Positions 47,640-58,035 are shown, counted from the first letter of the stretch. The stretch is 64,000 nucleotides of DNA from Aliikangiella coralliicola (GCF_007004725.1 NZ_ML660162.1:62001-126000), one strand, 5' to 3'. Made by a program: numbers and translations. The notes: generated by a model from the letters alone, not told the origin.

Positions 47640-48989
47640 ATGTCTGAATATGATTTCGATTATCTCGCTATCGGCGGTGGAAGTGGCGGCATAGCCTCTG
47701 CAAACAGAGCCTCCATGTATGGAAAAAAGTGCGCTATTGTTGAGGCGAAAGCGCTGGGCGGAACTTGCGTCAATGTGGGTTGTGTACCGAAAAAAGTAAT
47801 GTGGTTTGCCGGTCAGATAGCCGATGCATTCAAGCTGGCACCAGACTACGGCTTTGATATTGAAGTGAAAAATCTCAATTGGAAAACACTGGTTGATAAC
47901 CGCGAAGCTTACATCAGCCGAATTCACCAGTCATACGACAATGTTCTGGGAAAGAACAATGTTGAAGTCATCCAGGGTTACGCAACATTAGTTGATAAAA
48001 ACACGGTAAAAGTAGGCGACAGGCTCATTACCGCTGAAAATATCCTACTGGCAACCGGTGGACAGCCGATGATTCCAGATATCCCTGGAAAAGAGCATAT
48101 TCTTGATTCTGATGGTTTTTTTGCCCTTGAGCACCAACCTAAGCGAGTCGTGGTCGTAGGCGCAGGTTATATCGCGGTGGAAATCGCCGGTGTATTTAAC
48201 GCCGTGGGCTCAGAAACTCACCTGGTTGTGCGAAAAGAGCACCCGCTGCGAGAGTTTGATGAAATGATCGCCTCAACCCTCACGGAACAATTGCAGGTTG
48301 AAGGCATCCAACTTCACAACCGCACCCAGATTACCAGAATCGATAAAAACGAAGATGGTAGCCTGAAACTTTCAACCGATGGAAAAGAATTACCTGATGT
48401 TGATGCCGTGATTTACGCAATCGGTCGCAGTCCTCTAACTTCAAACCTGGGCTTGGAAAACGCAGGTATTGAGCTAGATGCAAAAGGTTATATTGTTACT
48501 GACGAATATCAAAACACCAGCGTTCCCGGTATTTTTGCTGTCGGTGATAACACCGGGCGTGCCCAGCTAACGCCTGTTGCCGTAGCGGCAGGGCGTCGAT
48601 TATCAGAACGCCTGTTCAACAATAAACCGGATGAAAAACTGGATTATACTGACATACCAACCGTTGTTTTTTCTCACCCGGCAATTGGCACTGTAGGCTT
48701 GACCGAATCGCAAGCTCGCGAACAATATGGCGATAGCGTTAAGGTGTATACTTCTAGCTTTACCGCAATGTACACCGCAATCACCCAACACCGGCAACCG
48801 ACAAAAATGAAACTGGTTTGTGTCGGCGAAAACGAAAAAGTTGTTGGTGTCCATATTATTGGGCTAGGCGCTGATGAGATGCTGCAAGGGTTTGCAGTTG
48901 CAGTCAAAATGGGCGCAACCAAAGCCGACTTTGATAACACTGTCGCTATTCATCCAACTTCGGCAGAAGAATTGGTGACTATGAGATAA
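47640..48989 (+). CDS. gor: Glutathione-disulfide reductase
   Basis: FAD/NADPH enzyme that reduces GSSG to GSH. 449 residues from ATG 47640, as in E. coli (450). FAD-binding [17 protein letters not shown], redox-active disulfide [18 protein letters not shown]-binding [14 protein letters not shown] and the interface His-Glu in [13 protein letters not shown] are all present. AAAGG lies 11 bp upstream; a GTG at 47628 is a weaker start. E. coli has gor close to prlC too, with rlmJ between; rlmJ is missing here. Confidence 0.95.
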   Translation: MSEYDFDYLAIGGGSGGIASANRASMYGKKCAIVEAKALGGTCVNVGCVPKKVMWFAGQIADAFKLAPDYGFDIEVKNLNWKTLVDNREAYISRIHQSYDNVLGKNNVEVIQGYATLVDKNTVKVGDRLITAENILLATGGQPMIPDIPGKEHILDSDGFFALEHQPKRVVVVGAGYIAVEIAGVFNAVGSETHLVVRKEHPLREFDEMIASTLTEQLQVEGIQLHNRTQITRIDKNEDGSLKLSTDGKELPDVDAVIYAIGRSPLTSNLGLENAGIELDAKGYIVTDEYQNTSVPGIFAVGDNTGRAQLTPVAVAAGRRLSERLFNNKPDEKLDYTDIPTVVFSHPAIGTVGLTESQAREQYGDSVKVYTSSFTAMYTAITQHRQPTKMKLVCVGENEKVVGVHIIGLGADEMLQGFAVAVKMGATKADFDNTVAIHPTSAEELVTMR

Positions 48990-49041
48990 TTTTTAATCTG
49001 AAAACTGCGACATAAAGCAACAAAGATTAGAAATGATAAAA

Positions 49042-49062
49042 TTGGCGGGAAATTCTCGCCAA
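49042..49062. terminator. Hairpin downstream of gor
   Basis: TTGGCGGGA and TCTCGCCAA can form a 9-bp stem (one G-U pair) with a 3-nt loop. No U-run follows, so rho-independent termination is possible but weak. Confidence 0.4.
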
Positions 49063-49179
49063 ACTTCTGGATAATGTGTGAAGATTTGCTATCGACTATC
49101 GAAAAACTTAGGCTAAAATAGCCACTGGTTGGCAGTCACCATTGCGTACGTTTTATTTATTATTATTTAAAGGTCATTC

Positions 49180-49710
49180 ATGAGCGTTCGATCATTTGAA
49201 AATATGCACCCAAGGTTAGGCGATAAGGTTTTTATTGATCCAACAGCTTTGGTGGTTGGAGATGTTGAAATTGGCAACGATAGCTCAGTTTGGCCAATGG
49301 CGACTATTCGTGGTGATGTTCACTCAATCAAAATCGGTGAAAGAACCAGTATTCAAGACGGCTGTGTTTTACACGTAACCCATGCCGGCCCTTATGATCC
49401 AGAAGGCCACGACCTGATTATCGGTCACGATGTTACTATCGGCCATAAAGCCATGATTCACGGTTGTACCATCGAGAGCAACTGCTTGATTGGTATGGGC
49501 TCGGTCGTAATGGACAATGCTATTATTCGTTCGAACGTGGTTCTTGGTGCTAATAGTTTGGTACCTCCCGGACGAGAACTCGAAGGTGGCTTTTTATGGG
49601 TGGGTTCTCCTGCACGAAAAATACGCGCACTCAATGATGAAGAAATTCAATTCTTTAAATACTCGGCTGAAAATTACGTAAAACTGAAAGATCGATACCT
49701 GGCTGGCTAG
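49180..49710 (+). CDS. yrdA: Gamma-carbonic anhydrase family protein (YrdA-like)
   Basis: 176 residues folding as a left-handed beta helix of hexapeptide repeats (VVGDVEIGNDSSVWPMATIRGD, then IGHDVTIGHKAMIHGC). Three His residues, in LHVTHAG and GHKAMIHG, are at the zinc positions of gamma-class enzymes. Carbonic anhydrase activity is unproven for many YrdA proteins. AAAGG precedes the ATG. It is monocistronic; aroE, its usual E. coli neighbour region, lies about 3 kb away. Confidence 0.92.
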   Translation: MSVRSFENMHPRLGDKVFIDPTALVVGDVEIGNDSSVWPMATIRGDVHSIKIGERTSIQDGCVLHVTHAGPYDPEGHDLIIGHDVTIGHKAMIHGCTIESNCLIGMGSVVMDNAIIRSNVVLGANSLVPPGRELEGGFLWVGSPARKIRALNDEEIQFFKYSAENYVKLKDRYLAG

Positions 49711-49900
49711 CTTAATCACCAACCAGACTAATACTTCGTCACGCTTGAATTTGAAGCAGACTGCCAAAATGCATCCGCAGAGTCACCCATGCTCAGTGGC
49801 TGAGCGCCTTCTGAGACTTAAACAAAATTAAATTTTATTGTGTGCAACTCAAGTTGTTTTAGTCTATTCATTCGTTGAACACAAAAGAGGAGTGTCCCAC

Positions 49901-51133
49901 TTGTCTTTAAATCATAACGAAACCGACGACCAACAAAAGAATTACTTTCTCGAAGAGTTTCTTATTGAACCTGCGTGCAATCGAATTTCACTAGGCGAAA
50001 AGACTTACACGGTAGAGCCTCGTATCATGGATGTGCTGTGCGTTTTGGCCGATCAGCCGGGTAAAGTTGTATCTCGAAAACACATTATCGAAAAAGTCTG
50101 GGAACACAGGACAGTTAGTGATAGTTCATTAAGTCGAAACATCGCAAGATTAAGAAAAATAATCGATCAAAAATCACCGCAGCAAAGTTACATTAAAACA
50201 ATACCTAAAAAAGGATATTTGCTGAACGCGACTATACGTGAAGAAAATCAGGACAATGCAGAATTACTTCCTCAGAAAAATCAAATAAATCATAATCTGG
50301 CGACCCTATTCAATGATGCAGAAAACAATCAAGTTACAAGTATGTGGTTTAGACTGCCAATAAAACAAGTACTTTCCCTGCTTATTCTTGCCGTTATCAT
50401 ATTACTCTCTACTCAGTTTCAATTGATTAACAACATATTCCCTGGCTTGAGCTCTTTACCTGAAAACAGTCAAGAAAAGAAAGATGAAATTCAAATGGCA
50501 CAAAAAGATTCATCCCATCAGTACGACTATCAAGTCACCCTCACACCTAGCCAGGAGAACAAAGCATTCTGCCTGGACGGCGTCGATGATTTTATTGAGT
50601 TGAATAATCAAATAGATATCGATACCGGCGATCTGTCAATTAGCGCCTGGGTTAAAACAAAATCAAAATCACTGGTTACTATCGTTGACAAGAGACACGA
50701 AAATATCAAAGGTAACGTCAAGGGATTTAGCTTATATTTAGTTGATGGTTCTGTTGGTTTTCAGCTCGCAAACGGCGAGGGAGATTGGCATTGTTCAAAT
50801 CATTCGAAGAAATCAGCCTGTTCAAACTGGAACACTAAGGCATTTGTCGCCGATAACAAATGGCACCTGGTATCGGTGACATTAGACAGAGATGACACGC
50901 AAGGATTAAAGTTTTTTATTGATGGGCAATATTTTGAAAGCAAAGATCCCACAATGCGACAAGGCTCATTGCTGAGTTCAGCGCCACTGAGAATAGGCAG
51001 TCGCTCTTCTTCAATATCTTCATTATTTCCAGGGAATATCGGAGAAGTAAGGATTTACAATAGAGTCCTGAAAAAAAGTGAGATTACTCAACATTACGCA
51101 ACAGGTATTTCACGTAGCTGTCGTGCACAATAA
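49901..51133 (+). CDS. CadC/ToxR-type membrane regulator with periplasmic LamG-like domain
   Basis: About 410 residues from TTG 49901, which has GAGGAG at an 8-bp spacing; an earlier in-frame TTG at 49838 has no ribosome site. Order: cytoplasmic OmpR-type winged helix (about 15-110, VEPRIMDVLCVLADQPGKVV and YIKTIPKKGYLL), linker, one membrane helix (about 155-172), linker, and a periplasmic laminin-G/concanavalin-like domain (about 220-400, FCLDGVDDFIELNN and DLSISAWVKTKSK). That domain has cysteine pairs. A carbohydrate or glycopeptide ligand in the periplasm would be read directly to DNA. The targets are unknown. Confidence 0.8.
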   Translation: MSLNHNETDDQQKNYFLEEFLIEPACNRISLGEKTYTVEPRIMDVLCVLADQPGKVVSRKHIIEKVWEHRTVSDSSLSRNIARLRKIIDQKSPQQSYIKTIPKKGYLLNATIREENQDNAELLPQKNQINHNLATLFNDAENNQVTSMWFRLPIKQVLSLLILAVIILLSTQFQLINNIFPGLSSLPENSQEKKDEIQMAQKDSSHQYDYQVTLTPSQENKAFCLDGVDDFIELNNQIDIDTGDLSISAWVKTKSKSLVTIVDKRHENIKGNVKGFSLYLVDGSVGFQLANGEGDWHCSNHSKKSACSNWNTKAFVADNKWHLVSVTLDRDDTQGLKFFIDGQYFESKDPTMRQGSLLSSAPLRIGSRSSSISSLFPGNIGEVRIYNRVLKKSEITQHYATGISRSCRAQ

Positions 51134-51383
51134 TATTTTTCTCCACGAATAACCGAAGCTCAAGTTAAAAATAAAGTAACAATAATATTTTTCAATAAAT
51201 TCGGCTTTGTTCAATCAAAAAACCACACACTTATTAAGGTTTTTTCAAATATTTCCATACACTTTATGTGGGCTTTACTATTTTCCAATAAAAAATATTC
51301 ACTTGTGTTTAGGCTCTTTACTAATCCAGAAATTATTTCAATTGTAGTCTACTATTATTAAAACAAAAATTTCTAGCAGGCCT

Positions 51384-52553
51384 ATGCACAACCCATATTT
51401 ACCTCCAATTATTATTCTTGTTTCCATTTCTCTTGCAATTATTCTGTTTTGGCAATCTCAAGATTTTCTCGCTTACACGTTTCTCACTATCGTGATTTTA
51501 ACAAGCGGCTACCAGATTTTTACCGAGAGCAGAAAGCCCCCGCTCGAAACACAAGATGCAAATAATGATGAAACATGCAAAGAAACTGAAATTATTTCTC
51601 AGGTTATTTCGTTGGTGGAAGCAGAGTTTATTCTGGCAAATAACGAACTAGAAAAAATTACCGAGCTTGTTTCTAATGCCGGGCGAACGCTGGCCGGAAA
51701 TTTCACCGGATTACAACAACAATCAATTAGCCAAAAAGAATTTGTTCGGGAGCTGGTTAAAAAACTTGATGCACTGGTTCATAACGAAGAAGACATGTCG
51801 AGTAAAACAAATGATTTTTCCAGGCGAAGCCAACAGATATATCAACGAATGGCCGATTCGTTGGAAACAATTAAAAGTTCCTGTAATGATCTCGAAGTTG
51901 AATTTACTAGCGTATCTGACCAGATTGAGTCGATTAACAAAACGCTTGACGATCTTAATAGTATTACCGATCAAACCAACCTGTTAGCGCTCAACGCGGC
52001 AATCGAAGCAGCGAGAGCAGGTGATGTCGGTCGAGGTTTTGCAGTGGTAGCCGACGAAGTAAGAACGCTTTCACAAAGATCCCAGAGCTTCAACTTTGAA
52101 ATCGCTGAGCAAGTAAAAAATATTCGAACAGCCGTTGACGGCGTCTCGTCAACCATCAGTAAACTCTCACAAATAGATTTGTCGCAAAGTCTTGAAATGA
52201 GAGAACAGATCAACGATATGTGGAGTAGTATGCAAAGTGTTGTCGAGCAAGCCAGTAGTGACAGCGGGGATATCACTCAACTAGCAGAATCAATTGGTCA
52301 ACAAGCTCAAAGTGGCGTAGTTTCATTACAGTTCGAAGATATTGTACAACAGTTGATGGGGCATCTAAAAAATCGATTAACCATTCTTAATAGTTTTACG
52401 TTGCAAGCAAAAGCGATGATTTCTAAAGGACTGAATGATAACCGCGTAAAACAGCTTAACGAGCTAATCACTCAGAAAATTAAAAACTTGGATGAACTTC
52501 ATAGCTCAGTTTCGCAACAAGATACCGATTCCGGCGGTGTAGATTTATTTTAA
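51384..52553 (+). CDS. Methyl-accepting chemotaxis protein without a ligand-binding domain
   Basis: 389 residues. Two N-terminal membrane helices (about 7-24 and 29-45) are followed immediately by the cytoplasmic signalling coiled coil. The hairpin tip reads [19 protein letters not shown] and [16 protein letters not shown], so CheA/CheW binding is conserved. There is no periplasmic sensor domain and no HAMP domain. After the tip, [18 protein letters not shown] resembles the C-terminal part of short cytoplasmic receptors. Such proteins may sense membrane state, redox or internal signals. Its target system is unknown. Confidence 0.88.
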   Translation: MHNPYLPPIIILVSISLAIILFWQSQDFLAYTFLTIVILTSGYQIFTESRKPPLETQDANNDETCKETEIISQVISLVEAEFILANNELEKITELVSNAGRTLAGNFTGLQQQSISQKEFVRELVKKLDALVHNEEDMSSKTNDFSRRSQQIYQRMADSLETIKSSCNDLEVEFTSVSDQIESINKTLDDLNSITDQTNLLALNAAIEAARAGDVGRGFAVVADEVRTLSQRSQSFNFEIAEQVKNIRTAVDGVSSTISKLSQIDLSQSLEMREQINDMWSSMQSVVEQASSDSGDITQLAESIGQQAQSGVVSLQFEDIVQQLMGHLKNRLTILNSFTLQAKAMISKGLNDNRVKQLNELITQKIKNLDELHSSVSQQDTDSGGVDLF

Positions 52554-52626
52554 CGCCTGGCTTTTCAAGTTGAATCAGATTAAACAATTCAGAAGTGCTA
52601 TAGTTGCAAACAAGAATTCATAAAAA

Positions 52627-52893
52627 TTAGTTTTCGGCCTGAATTATTTCTGATTCACTATCTTCTTTACTCCAGTTGATAAAGCCTCTGATATTCATTA
52701 TCAAAAAAATAAAATTACCAGCCGCCATTCCAACACTGTTCATCCATACTAAACCTAAAAAAATCCAAACCAGGTTTGAAATTGCAAAGACGATAAAACC
52801 GTAACGGTTTTTATTACCGAGCATATAAACGGCAAGCAAGCTCGATCCAATAGCGACCCAGTCGACGCCATAATGTGCAAAAAATTGATCCAT
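52627..52893 (-). CDS. Small PnuC-like/nicotinamide-transporter-related membrane protein
   Basis: 88 residues with three membrane helices (about 10-26, 31-50 and 52-70) and a conserved NIRGFINWSKE after the third. This resembles the short PnuC-like or SemiSWEET-type half transporters that act as oligomers. The assignment is from the pattern NKNRYGFIVFAISN...NFIFLIMNIRG only. It lies 86 bp downstream of aroE in the same direction. Confidence 0.6.
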   Translation of the reverse strand: MDQFFAHYGVDWVAIGSSLLAVYMLGNKNRYGFIVFAISNLVWIFLGLVWMNSVGMAAGNFIFLIMNIRGFINWSKEDSESEIIQAEN

Positions 52894-52979
52894 ATTTATT
52901 GAGTGTCTTGGTGTATTAAATTAATTGAAGATTGATCATTCGTTACAAGGAGAAGAGAACAACCACTCTGATGTTGTGT

Positions 52980-53834
52980 TTATAGTTTCACGCTGTTGAC
53001 ATCAGGTAAACTGCCCGTCCAAATTTGATAAGAAAACGCAGCCTGCCCTATTAACATGCCTAAACCATCAGCAAATCGTTCACATTGATTTGCCAGTGCA
53101 AATTGACGAAAAGACTCAGCCCTTTCGCCATAATTCAAGTCATAAAAATAAGTCTGACTATCGATACAACTTGTAATCGAACTCATCAAGGGGCCATTAA
53201 ACTCGCTAATCGAACTAATAACTCCATCCAACTTCAGCGAGCCTCCAAAAGCCGACGCAGAAAAAGTCGCAATTTTGCCCAGGTGAGAAAATCTTTCCAC
53301 TAAGATTTCTGCCTTATCTTGTGTTCGATTCAGTAGTTGAATTGATGCGCCAGCCTTTAACAAAGCAACCAGAATTGATTGACTTGCGCCACCCGCACCA
53401 ACCACCAATATATTCTTACCACTCACTGCGAAGTCAAGCTGCTCCAGATCATAGAGAAGCCCTCGGCCATCGGTAGTGTCGCCAGTTAGCTTTCCGTTTT
53501 GATCGACAAAGATTGTATTAACTGACTGACATAAACTGGCTTCTTCAGTGAGACGCTCTAAACTATCAATGACCAATTGCTTATGCGGTAAGGTAACATT
53601 AAGCCCTTTAACCAAGTTTTGTGTCTCGGAGTTAGTGAAGAATGTCGATACAAATGAAGTTAAATTTTCAGGCTCAACCAAATACTTTTGATAGTCAATT
53701 TGATGGTTAAATTGCTGTGAGAATTGTCGGTGTATGACAGGAGAAACACTATGTTTTATCGGGCAGCCAATCACACCCAATTTAAATTCAGATTTAAGCT
53801 CATTGGATTTTGAGCAATTTACGACCTTGGCCAT
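52980..53834 (-). CDS. aroE: Shikimate dehydrogenase
   Basis: Reduces 3-dehydroshikimate to shikimate with NADPH in aromatic amino-acid synthesis. 284 residues. KLGVIGCPIKHSVSPVIH, GLNVTLPHK (catalytic Lys), TGDTTDGRGLL and the NADPH loop VVGAGGASQSI are all conserved. The annotated ATG gives about 15 extra N-terminal residues compared with E. coli AroE. It lies 8 bp after a strong nrdAB terminator hairpin, so the true start or promoter is uncertain. Confidence 0.92.
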   Translation of the reverse strand: MAKVVNCSKSNELKSEFKLGVIGCPIKHSVSPVIHRQFSQQFNHQIDYQKYLVEPENLTSFVSTFFTNSETQNLVKGLNVTLPHKQLVIDSLERLTEEASLCQSVNTIFVDQNGKLTGDTTDGRGLLYDLEQLDFAVSGKNILVVGAGGASQSILVALLKAGASIQLLNRTQDKAEILVERFSHLGKIATFSASAFGGSLKLDGVISSISEFNGPLMSSITSCIDSQTYFYDLNYGERAESFRQFALANQCERFADGLGMLIGQAAFSYQIWTGSLPDVNSVKL

Positions 53835-53841
53835 GAAAGAA

Positions 53842-53874
53842 AGATTGAACCAAATATTAAATTTGGTTCAATCT
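53842..53874 (-). terminator. Intrinsic terminator of nrdAB overlapping the aroE leader
   Basis: AGATTGAACCAAAT and ATTTGGTTCAATCT form a perfect 14-bp stem with a 5-nt loop. In the direction of nrdAB transcription it is followed by TTTCTTTC, then the aroE ATG at 53834. Confidence 0.75.
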
Positions 53875-53923
53875 ACCACTAGCGCCCTGCAGACTCAAAG
53901 AACTTTATCTAATGATTAATCAT

Positions 53924-55171
53924 CTACTCCCAACTTAAGGCTGCTCCGGTTTGATACTCGGTTACCCGTGTCTCAAAGAAGTTTTTCTCCTTACGCATGT
54001 TGGCCTGCTCATCTAACCAATTTAATTTATTGGCAGCTCCCTTAAACGGCTCAAAAATATTGAGTTGTTTAGCTCTGCGATTGGCGATAAAGCGAAACTG
54101 TTCGATGTGATCTTCTGCGCTATAGCCTAATATCGGCTCGGGCAACAGGTAATCAGCATAAGCAATTTCAGCTGCCTCACACTCATCCCACATAGCCCTT
54201 AAACGCGACTCATCAAGCGTTAACTGCTCCTCTTTAACAATTTCATTTACCACTCGAATACCGAATGCACAATGTAATACTTCATCACGCATTATGTACT
54301 GCAGTTGTTCAGCGGTTCCGGTCATCAAGCCTCTTCTTTGCAGCGCGAAAATTGGGCTGAATCCGTTGTAGAACCAACACCCTTCGAACACGCCGGCAAA
54401 AAACAGGTAGGAGTGAACAAAGTTATCAAGCTCATCTCGATCATTTAAATCGATATCCGGCCGTAAAACCGAATTTAGTCGCCGATTCGCTAAGTTAATT
54501 TTCCGGTAAATTTGCGGCACTACACGGTAACGATTATAAATTTCACTTTGATCGAGACCAATTGATTCAATGCAATGCTGATAAGTCCAGGTATGCAAAG
54601 CTTCTTCATAAACCTGACGCGCCTGATAAATTTGCAGCTCCGGCGCCGACATTTTTTCCATGACAGCCAGACCAACGTTCCGCATGGCCAAAATGTCTGA
54701 TGTGGTCAGGTATGACAACACATTTTCATACAAATGCTTTTCTTCTACAGTCAACTTGTGATGGTAATCCTGAACATCCTTGGTCATATTAATGTCCAGC
54801 GGCGTCCAGTGATTTTTGTTGGCATTCAAAAAGAAATTCCAGGCCCAGGGATATTTAAACGGCGCTAACTGGTTAATATCTGCCTTTCCATTAACGATAC
54901 GCTTATCCTCGACTCTCACCGGTTCGCGATTTTGTAAAGCAAAATCTTGCATCGACTGGCTATCATCAATTCGGTCGAACTGTGAGTCCGCACCAATCGT
55001 ATTTTTACTTTTACCAACTTCCAGCTGAGCATCTTCTTCGATTTGGCCGATGGTTTTCACATCAGCCTGCTCTTCAGCTACAAACACTTTATTTTGCGAG
55101 TCCGACTTTTCGCCAGACTTAGCATCAGTAGCAGGTCTAAAGTCTGCTATAGGGTCATTCCAATCTAACAT
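53924..55171 (-). CDS. nrdB: Class Ia ribonucleotide reductase, beta subunit
   Basis: Radical-bearing subunit that supplies the tyrosyl radical for dNTP synthesis. 415 residues from ATG 55171, with a long acidic N-terminal extension (about 90 residues) as in Pseudomonas NrdB. Metal ligands and the radical Tyr lie in EEALHTWTYQH (Glu-x-x-His-x-x-x-Tyr), and the second pair in FEGCWFYNGF and RDEVLHCAFG. The start was chosen because GAGAG lies 9 bp upstream and an earlier ATG (55207) overlaps nrdA. It is second in the nrdAB operon and followed by a strong terminator. Confidence 0.95.
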   Translation of the reverse strand: MLDWNDPIADFRPATDAKSGEKSDSQNKVFVAEEQADVKTIGQIEEDAQLEVGKSKNTIGADSQFDRIDDSQSMQDFALQNREPVRVEDKRIVNGKADINQLAPFKYPWAWNFFLNANKNHWTPLDINMTKDVQDYHHKLTVEEKHLYENVLSYLTTSDILAMRNVGLAVMEKMSAPELQIYQARQVYEEALHTWTYQHCIESIGLDQSEIYNRYRVVPQIYRKINLANRRLNSVLRPDIDLNDRDELDNFVHSYLFFAGVFEGCWFYNGFSPIFALQRRGLMTGTAEQLQYIMRDEVLHCAFGIRVVNEIVKEEQLTLDESRLRAMWDECEAAEIAYADYLLPEPILGYSAEDHIEQFRFIANRRAKQLNIFEPFKGAANKLNWLDEQANMRKEKNFFETRVTEYQTGAALSWE

Positions 55172-55197
55172 CTTTATTATCTCTCTTTTTGTTTTGG

Positions 55198-58035
55198 CTA
55201 CTGACAAGCTTCACAGTCTGGATCTAAAATCGAACAAACCTGAGGCGCAGGCTCCGGTTTGGCGTCATATTTTTCAGGCGTGCTTTTCTCAACCTGGGTT
55301 GCCCCCAGAGAACGCAAATAGTAGGTGGTTTTTAATCCGCGAACCCAGGCGAGCTTATATAGTTGGTCAAGCTTTTTACCCGAAGCCTCTGCCATGTAAA
55401 GATTGAGACTCTGCGCCTGGTCGATCCATTTTTGTCGACGTGACCCAGCTTCCACCAACCAACGCGCATCCAGCTCAAATGCCGTGGCATAGATGGCTTT
55501 GAGGGTATCTGGCACCCGATCAATCGATTGAACTGAACCATCGAAATACTTCAAGTCATTGACCATCACTTCATCCCAAATATTCAGCTTCTTCAGTTGC
55601 TTAATGAGATAAGGGTTCGACACGCTAAACTCACCCGATAAATTCGACTTTACATAAAGGTTTTGATAGGTCGGTTCGATTGACTGACTAACACCACAAA
55701 TATTTGAAATCGTCGCCGTCGGCGCAATCGCCAGACAATTGCTATTTCGAATGCCATGACTTTTTATTTCTTCACGTAATTCATCCCAGGCTAATGTCTG
55801 CGATAAATCCTGATTAATATAATTACCTCTTTCACTGGCAAGGTTTGCAGCTGAATCAATCGGTAAAATTCCCTGGCTCCAGAGCGAGCCCTGAAAAGTT
55901 GAATAACTGCCTCTTTCTTTCGCTAATTGACACGACGCTTTAATAGCCAGGTAACTGATCAGTTCCATTGATCGATCGGCAAATTCAACGGCAGCATCAC
56001 TCGCATAAGCAATTTCTTTTTGATAAAGCGCGTCTTGAAATCCCATCACTCCAAGACCGACAGGTCGATGTTTCAAATTCGAATTTCGCGCTTGCGGCAC
56101 ACTGTAGTAGTTATACTCAATCACATTATCAAGCATTCGCATTGCAGTCGAAATGGTACGCTCTAACTTAGCGCGATCAAGTTCGCCTTGGGTAATATGC
56201 TGCGCCAGGTTTACTGATCCCAGATTACACACGGCAATTTCATCATCATTGGTGTGTAAGGTGATTTCAGTACACAAATTAGAACTATGCACAACGCCTT
56301 GATGTTGATTGGTATAACGGATATTGCAAGGATCTTTGAAAGTTACCCAGGGATGACCCGTTTCGAATAACATACCGAGCATTTTTCGCCATAAGTCCAC
56401 CGCCTTTATTCGTTTAAAGCTGCGAATTTCACCGGCATCTGCTTTGCGCTCGTAATCTTCATAGGCCTGCGCAAATGCTTTACCGCAAAGTTCGTGTAAC
56501 TCGGGTACTTCATCGGGAGAAAATAGCGTCCACTCTTTTTCTTCAACCACTCTTTGCATAAACAGATCCGGGATCCAGTTGGCGGTATTCATATCGTGAG
56601 CTCGACGACGTTCATCACCGGTATTTTTACGCAGGTCCAGAAAATCTTCGACGTCGATATGCCAACTTTCCAGGTAAGCACAGACAGCCCCTTTGCGTTT
56701 TCCTCCCTGATTAACCGCCACCGCAGTATCGTTAGCAACTTTTAAGAATGGAACAACACCCTGCGACTTTCCGTTAGTACCTTTAATCCAGGCGCCCATG
56801 CCGCGTACACGAGTCCAGTCATTACCAAGCCCACCGGCAAACTTGGATAACATCGCGTTATCCCTCAGCGAATCATAAATGCCGTACAGGTTGTCAGGAA
56901 CGGTAGTGAGGTAACACGAAGACAATTGAGGTCTGGTGGTGCCTGAGTTAAACAGTGTTGGTGTCGAACTCATAAAGTCAAACGATGCTAGCAGCTGATA
57001 AAACTCAACCGCCTTTGCTTCGCGCTCGATTTCATTAATCGCAAGCCCCATCGCTACTCGCATGAAAAACGCCTGTGGCAATTCAATCCGGGTATTTTCT
57101 GAATGAATGAAATAACGATCATAAAGCGTCTGCAAACCTAAGTAATTAAACGCCAGGTCTCGATCCGGTTGAATAGCTGCAGCCAGTTTTTCCAGGTCAA
57201 ACCGGGTTAGTTCCTCGTCGAGCAACTTTAATTCAGATGCTTTTTTAATATATTTAATAAAGTAATTGGGATAAACCTGCGCCATTTCTGATTGCGCGAC
57301 AATGGTTGAGGAGTCATTCACAAAAGACAAAGCTTCCAGTCGCAGATTACTCAACAGCAACCTTGCTGCTACCTGACTGTAATTAGGCTCCTGGTCAATT
57401 AGACTGCGCGCGCTGAGTACCATTGCTTGATTGAGATCGCTCAGTTTCATGCCATCAAACAAGCTTTCCCGGGTTAGCTCGAAAAGCTTTTCGCTACTCA
57501 CATCTTCAATACCGGCTGTTGCAGCTTCAATGGTTGCACTCAGGCTTTCAGGATCAAAATTAACTTCCGCCCCGTCAGGGTTAACAATCGTTAACCCGGG
57601 CTCTTCAACCTGCTCGGTTTGCCCATCCTGAACGGCTTTCTCTGCCAAGCGTTGCTTCTCGTGCTCTTCTCGATAAAGCACGTAGGCTCTGGCAACTTTA
57701 TGCTCGCCGGAACGCATCAATGCAAGCTCTACTTGATCTTGAATATCCTCAATATGGATAACACCATTTTCGGGTAGTCGTTTAAGCAAGGCGTCAACAA
57801 CCTGTTCGCAAAGCTTGGCAACGATTTGGTGAACACGACGTGAGGCTGAAGCCTGACCGCCCTCAACTGCCAGAAATGCCTTTGTTAAAGCAATCGTTAT
57901 TTTGTTTTGATCAAAAGGGGTTCGTTTGCCATTACGACGAATAACGGAGTATTGGCTACCCAAACGATTTTCGGTCGCAATGGTATTCATGACAGAATCA
58001 GATGTTGCTATCTGATCATTACAAGTTTCGAGCAT
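55198..58035 (-). CDS. nrdA: Class Ia ribonucleotide reductase, alpha subunit, with two ATP cones
   Basis: Catalytic subunit reducing ribonucleoside diphosphates. 945 residues. Two N-terminal ATP cones (about 28-120, VIRRNGKRTPFDQNK; and about 148-235) act as allosteric activity sites, as in Pseudomonas NrdA. The barrel contains STPTLFNSGTTRPQLSSCYL, NLCTEITL, APTATISNICG and the C-terminal CSILDPDCEACQ with redox cysteines. GAAGAGGA precedes the ATG at 58035. The operon leader carries a cobalamin riboswitch and the promoter two NrdR boxes. Confidence 0.96.
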   Translation of the reverse strand: MLETCNDQIATSDSVMNTIATENRLGSQYSVIRRNGKRTPFDQNKITIALTKAFLAVEGGQASASRRVHQIVAKLCEQVVDALLKRLPENGVIHIEDIQDQVELALMRSGEHKVARAYVLYREEHEKQRLAEKAVQDGQTEQVEEPGLTIVNPDGAEVNFDPESLSATIEAATAGIEDVSSEKLFELTRESLFDGMKLSDLNQAMVLSARSLIDQEPNYSQVAARLLLSNLRLEALSFVNDSSTIVAQSEMAQVYPNYFIKYIKKASELKLLDEELTRFDLEKLAAAIQPDRDLAFNYLGLQTLYDRYFIHSENTRIELPQAFFMRVAMGLAINEIEREAKAVEFYQLLASFDFMSSTPTLFNSGTTRPQLSSCYLTTVPDNLYGIYDSLRDNAMLSKFAGGLGNDWTRVRGMGAWIKGTNGKSQGVVPFLKVANDTAVAVNQGGKRKGAVCAYLESWHIDVEDFLDLRKNTGDERRRAHDMNTANWIPDLFMQRVVEEKEWTLFSPDEVPELHELCGKAFAQAYEDYERKADAGEIRSFKRIKAVDLWRKMLGMLFETGHPWVTFKDPCNIRYTNQHQGVVHSSNLCTEITLHTNDDEIAVCNLGSVNLAQHITQGELDRAKLERTISTAMRMLDNVIEYNYYSVPQARNSNLKHRPVGLGVMGFQDALYQKEIAYASDAAVEFADRSMELISYLAIKASCQLAKERGSYSTFQGSLWSQGILPIDSAANLASERGNYINQDLSQTLAWDELREEIKSHGIRNSNCLAIAPTATISNICGVSQSIEPTYQNLYVKSNLSGEFSVSNPYLIKQLKKLNIWDEVMVNDLKYFDGSVQSIDRVPDTLKAIYATAFELDARWLVEAGSRRQKWIDQAQSLNLYMAEASGKKLDQLYKLAWVRGLKTTYYLRSLGATQVEKSTPEKYDAKPEPAPQVCSILDPDCEACQ

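Noticed and set aside
49791-49805. GCTCAG-TGG-CTGAGC hairpin after the carbonic anhydrase gene
   Set aside because: Short stem with no U-run; too little evidence to call a terminator or repeat family.
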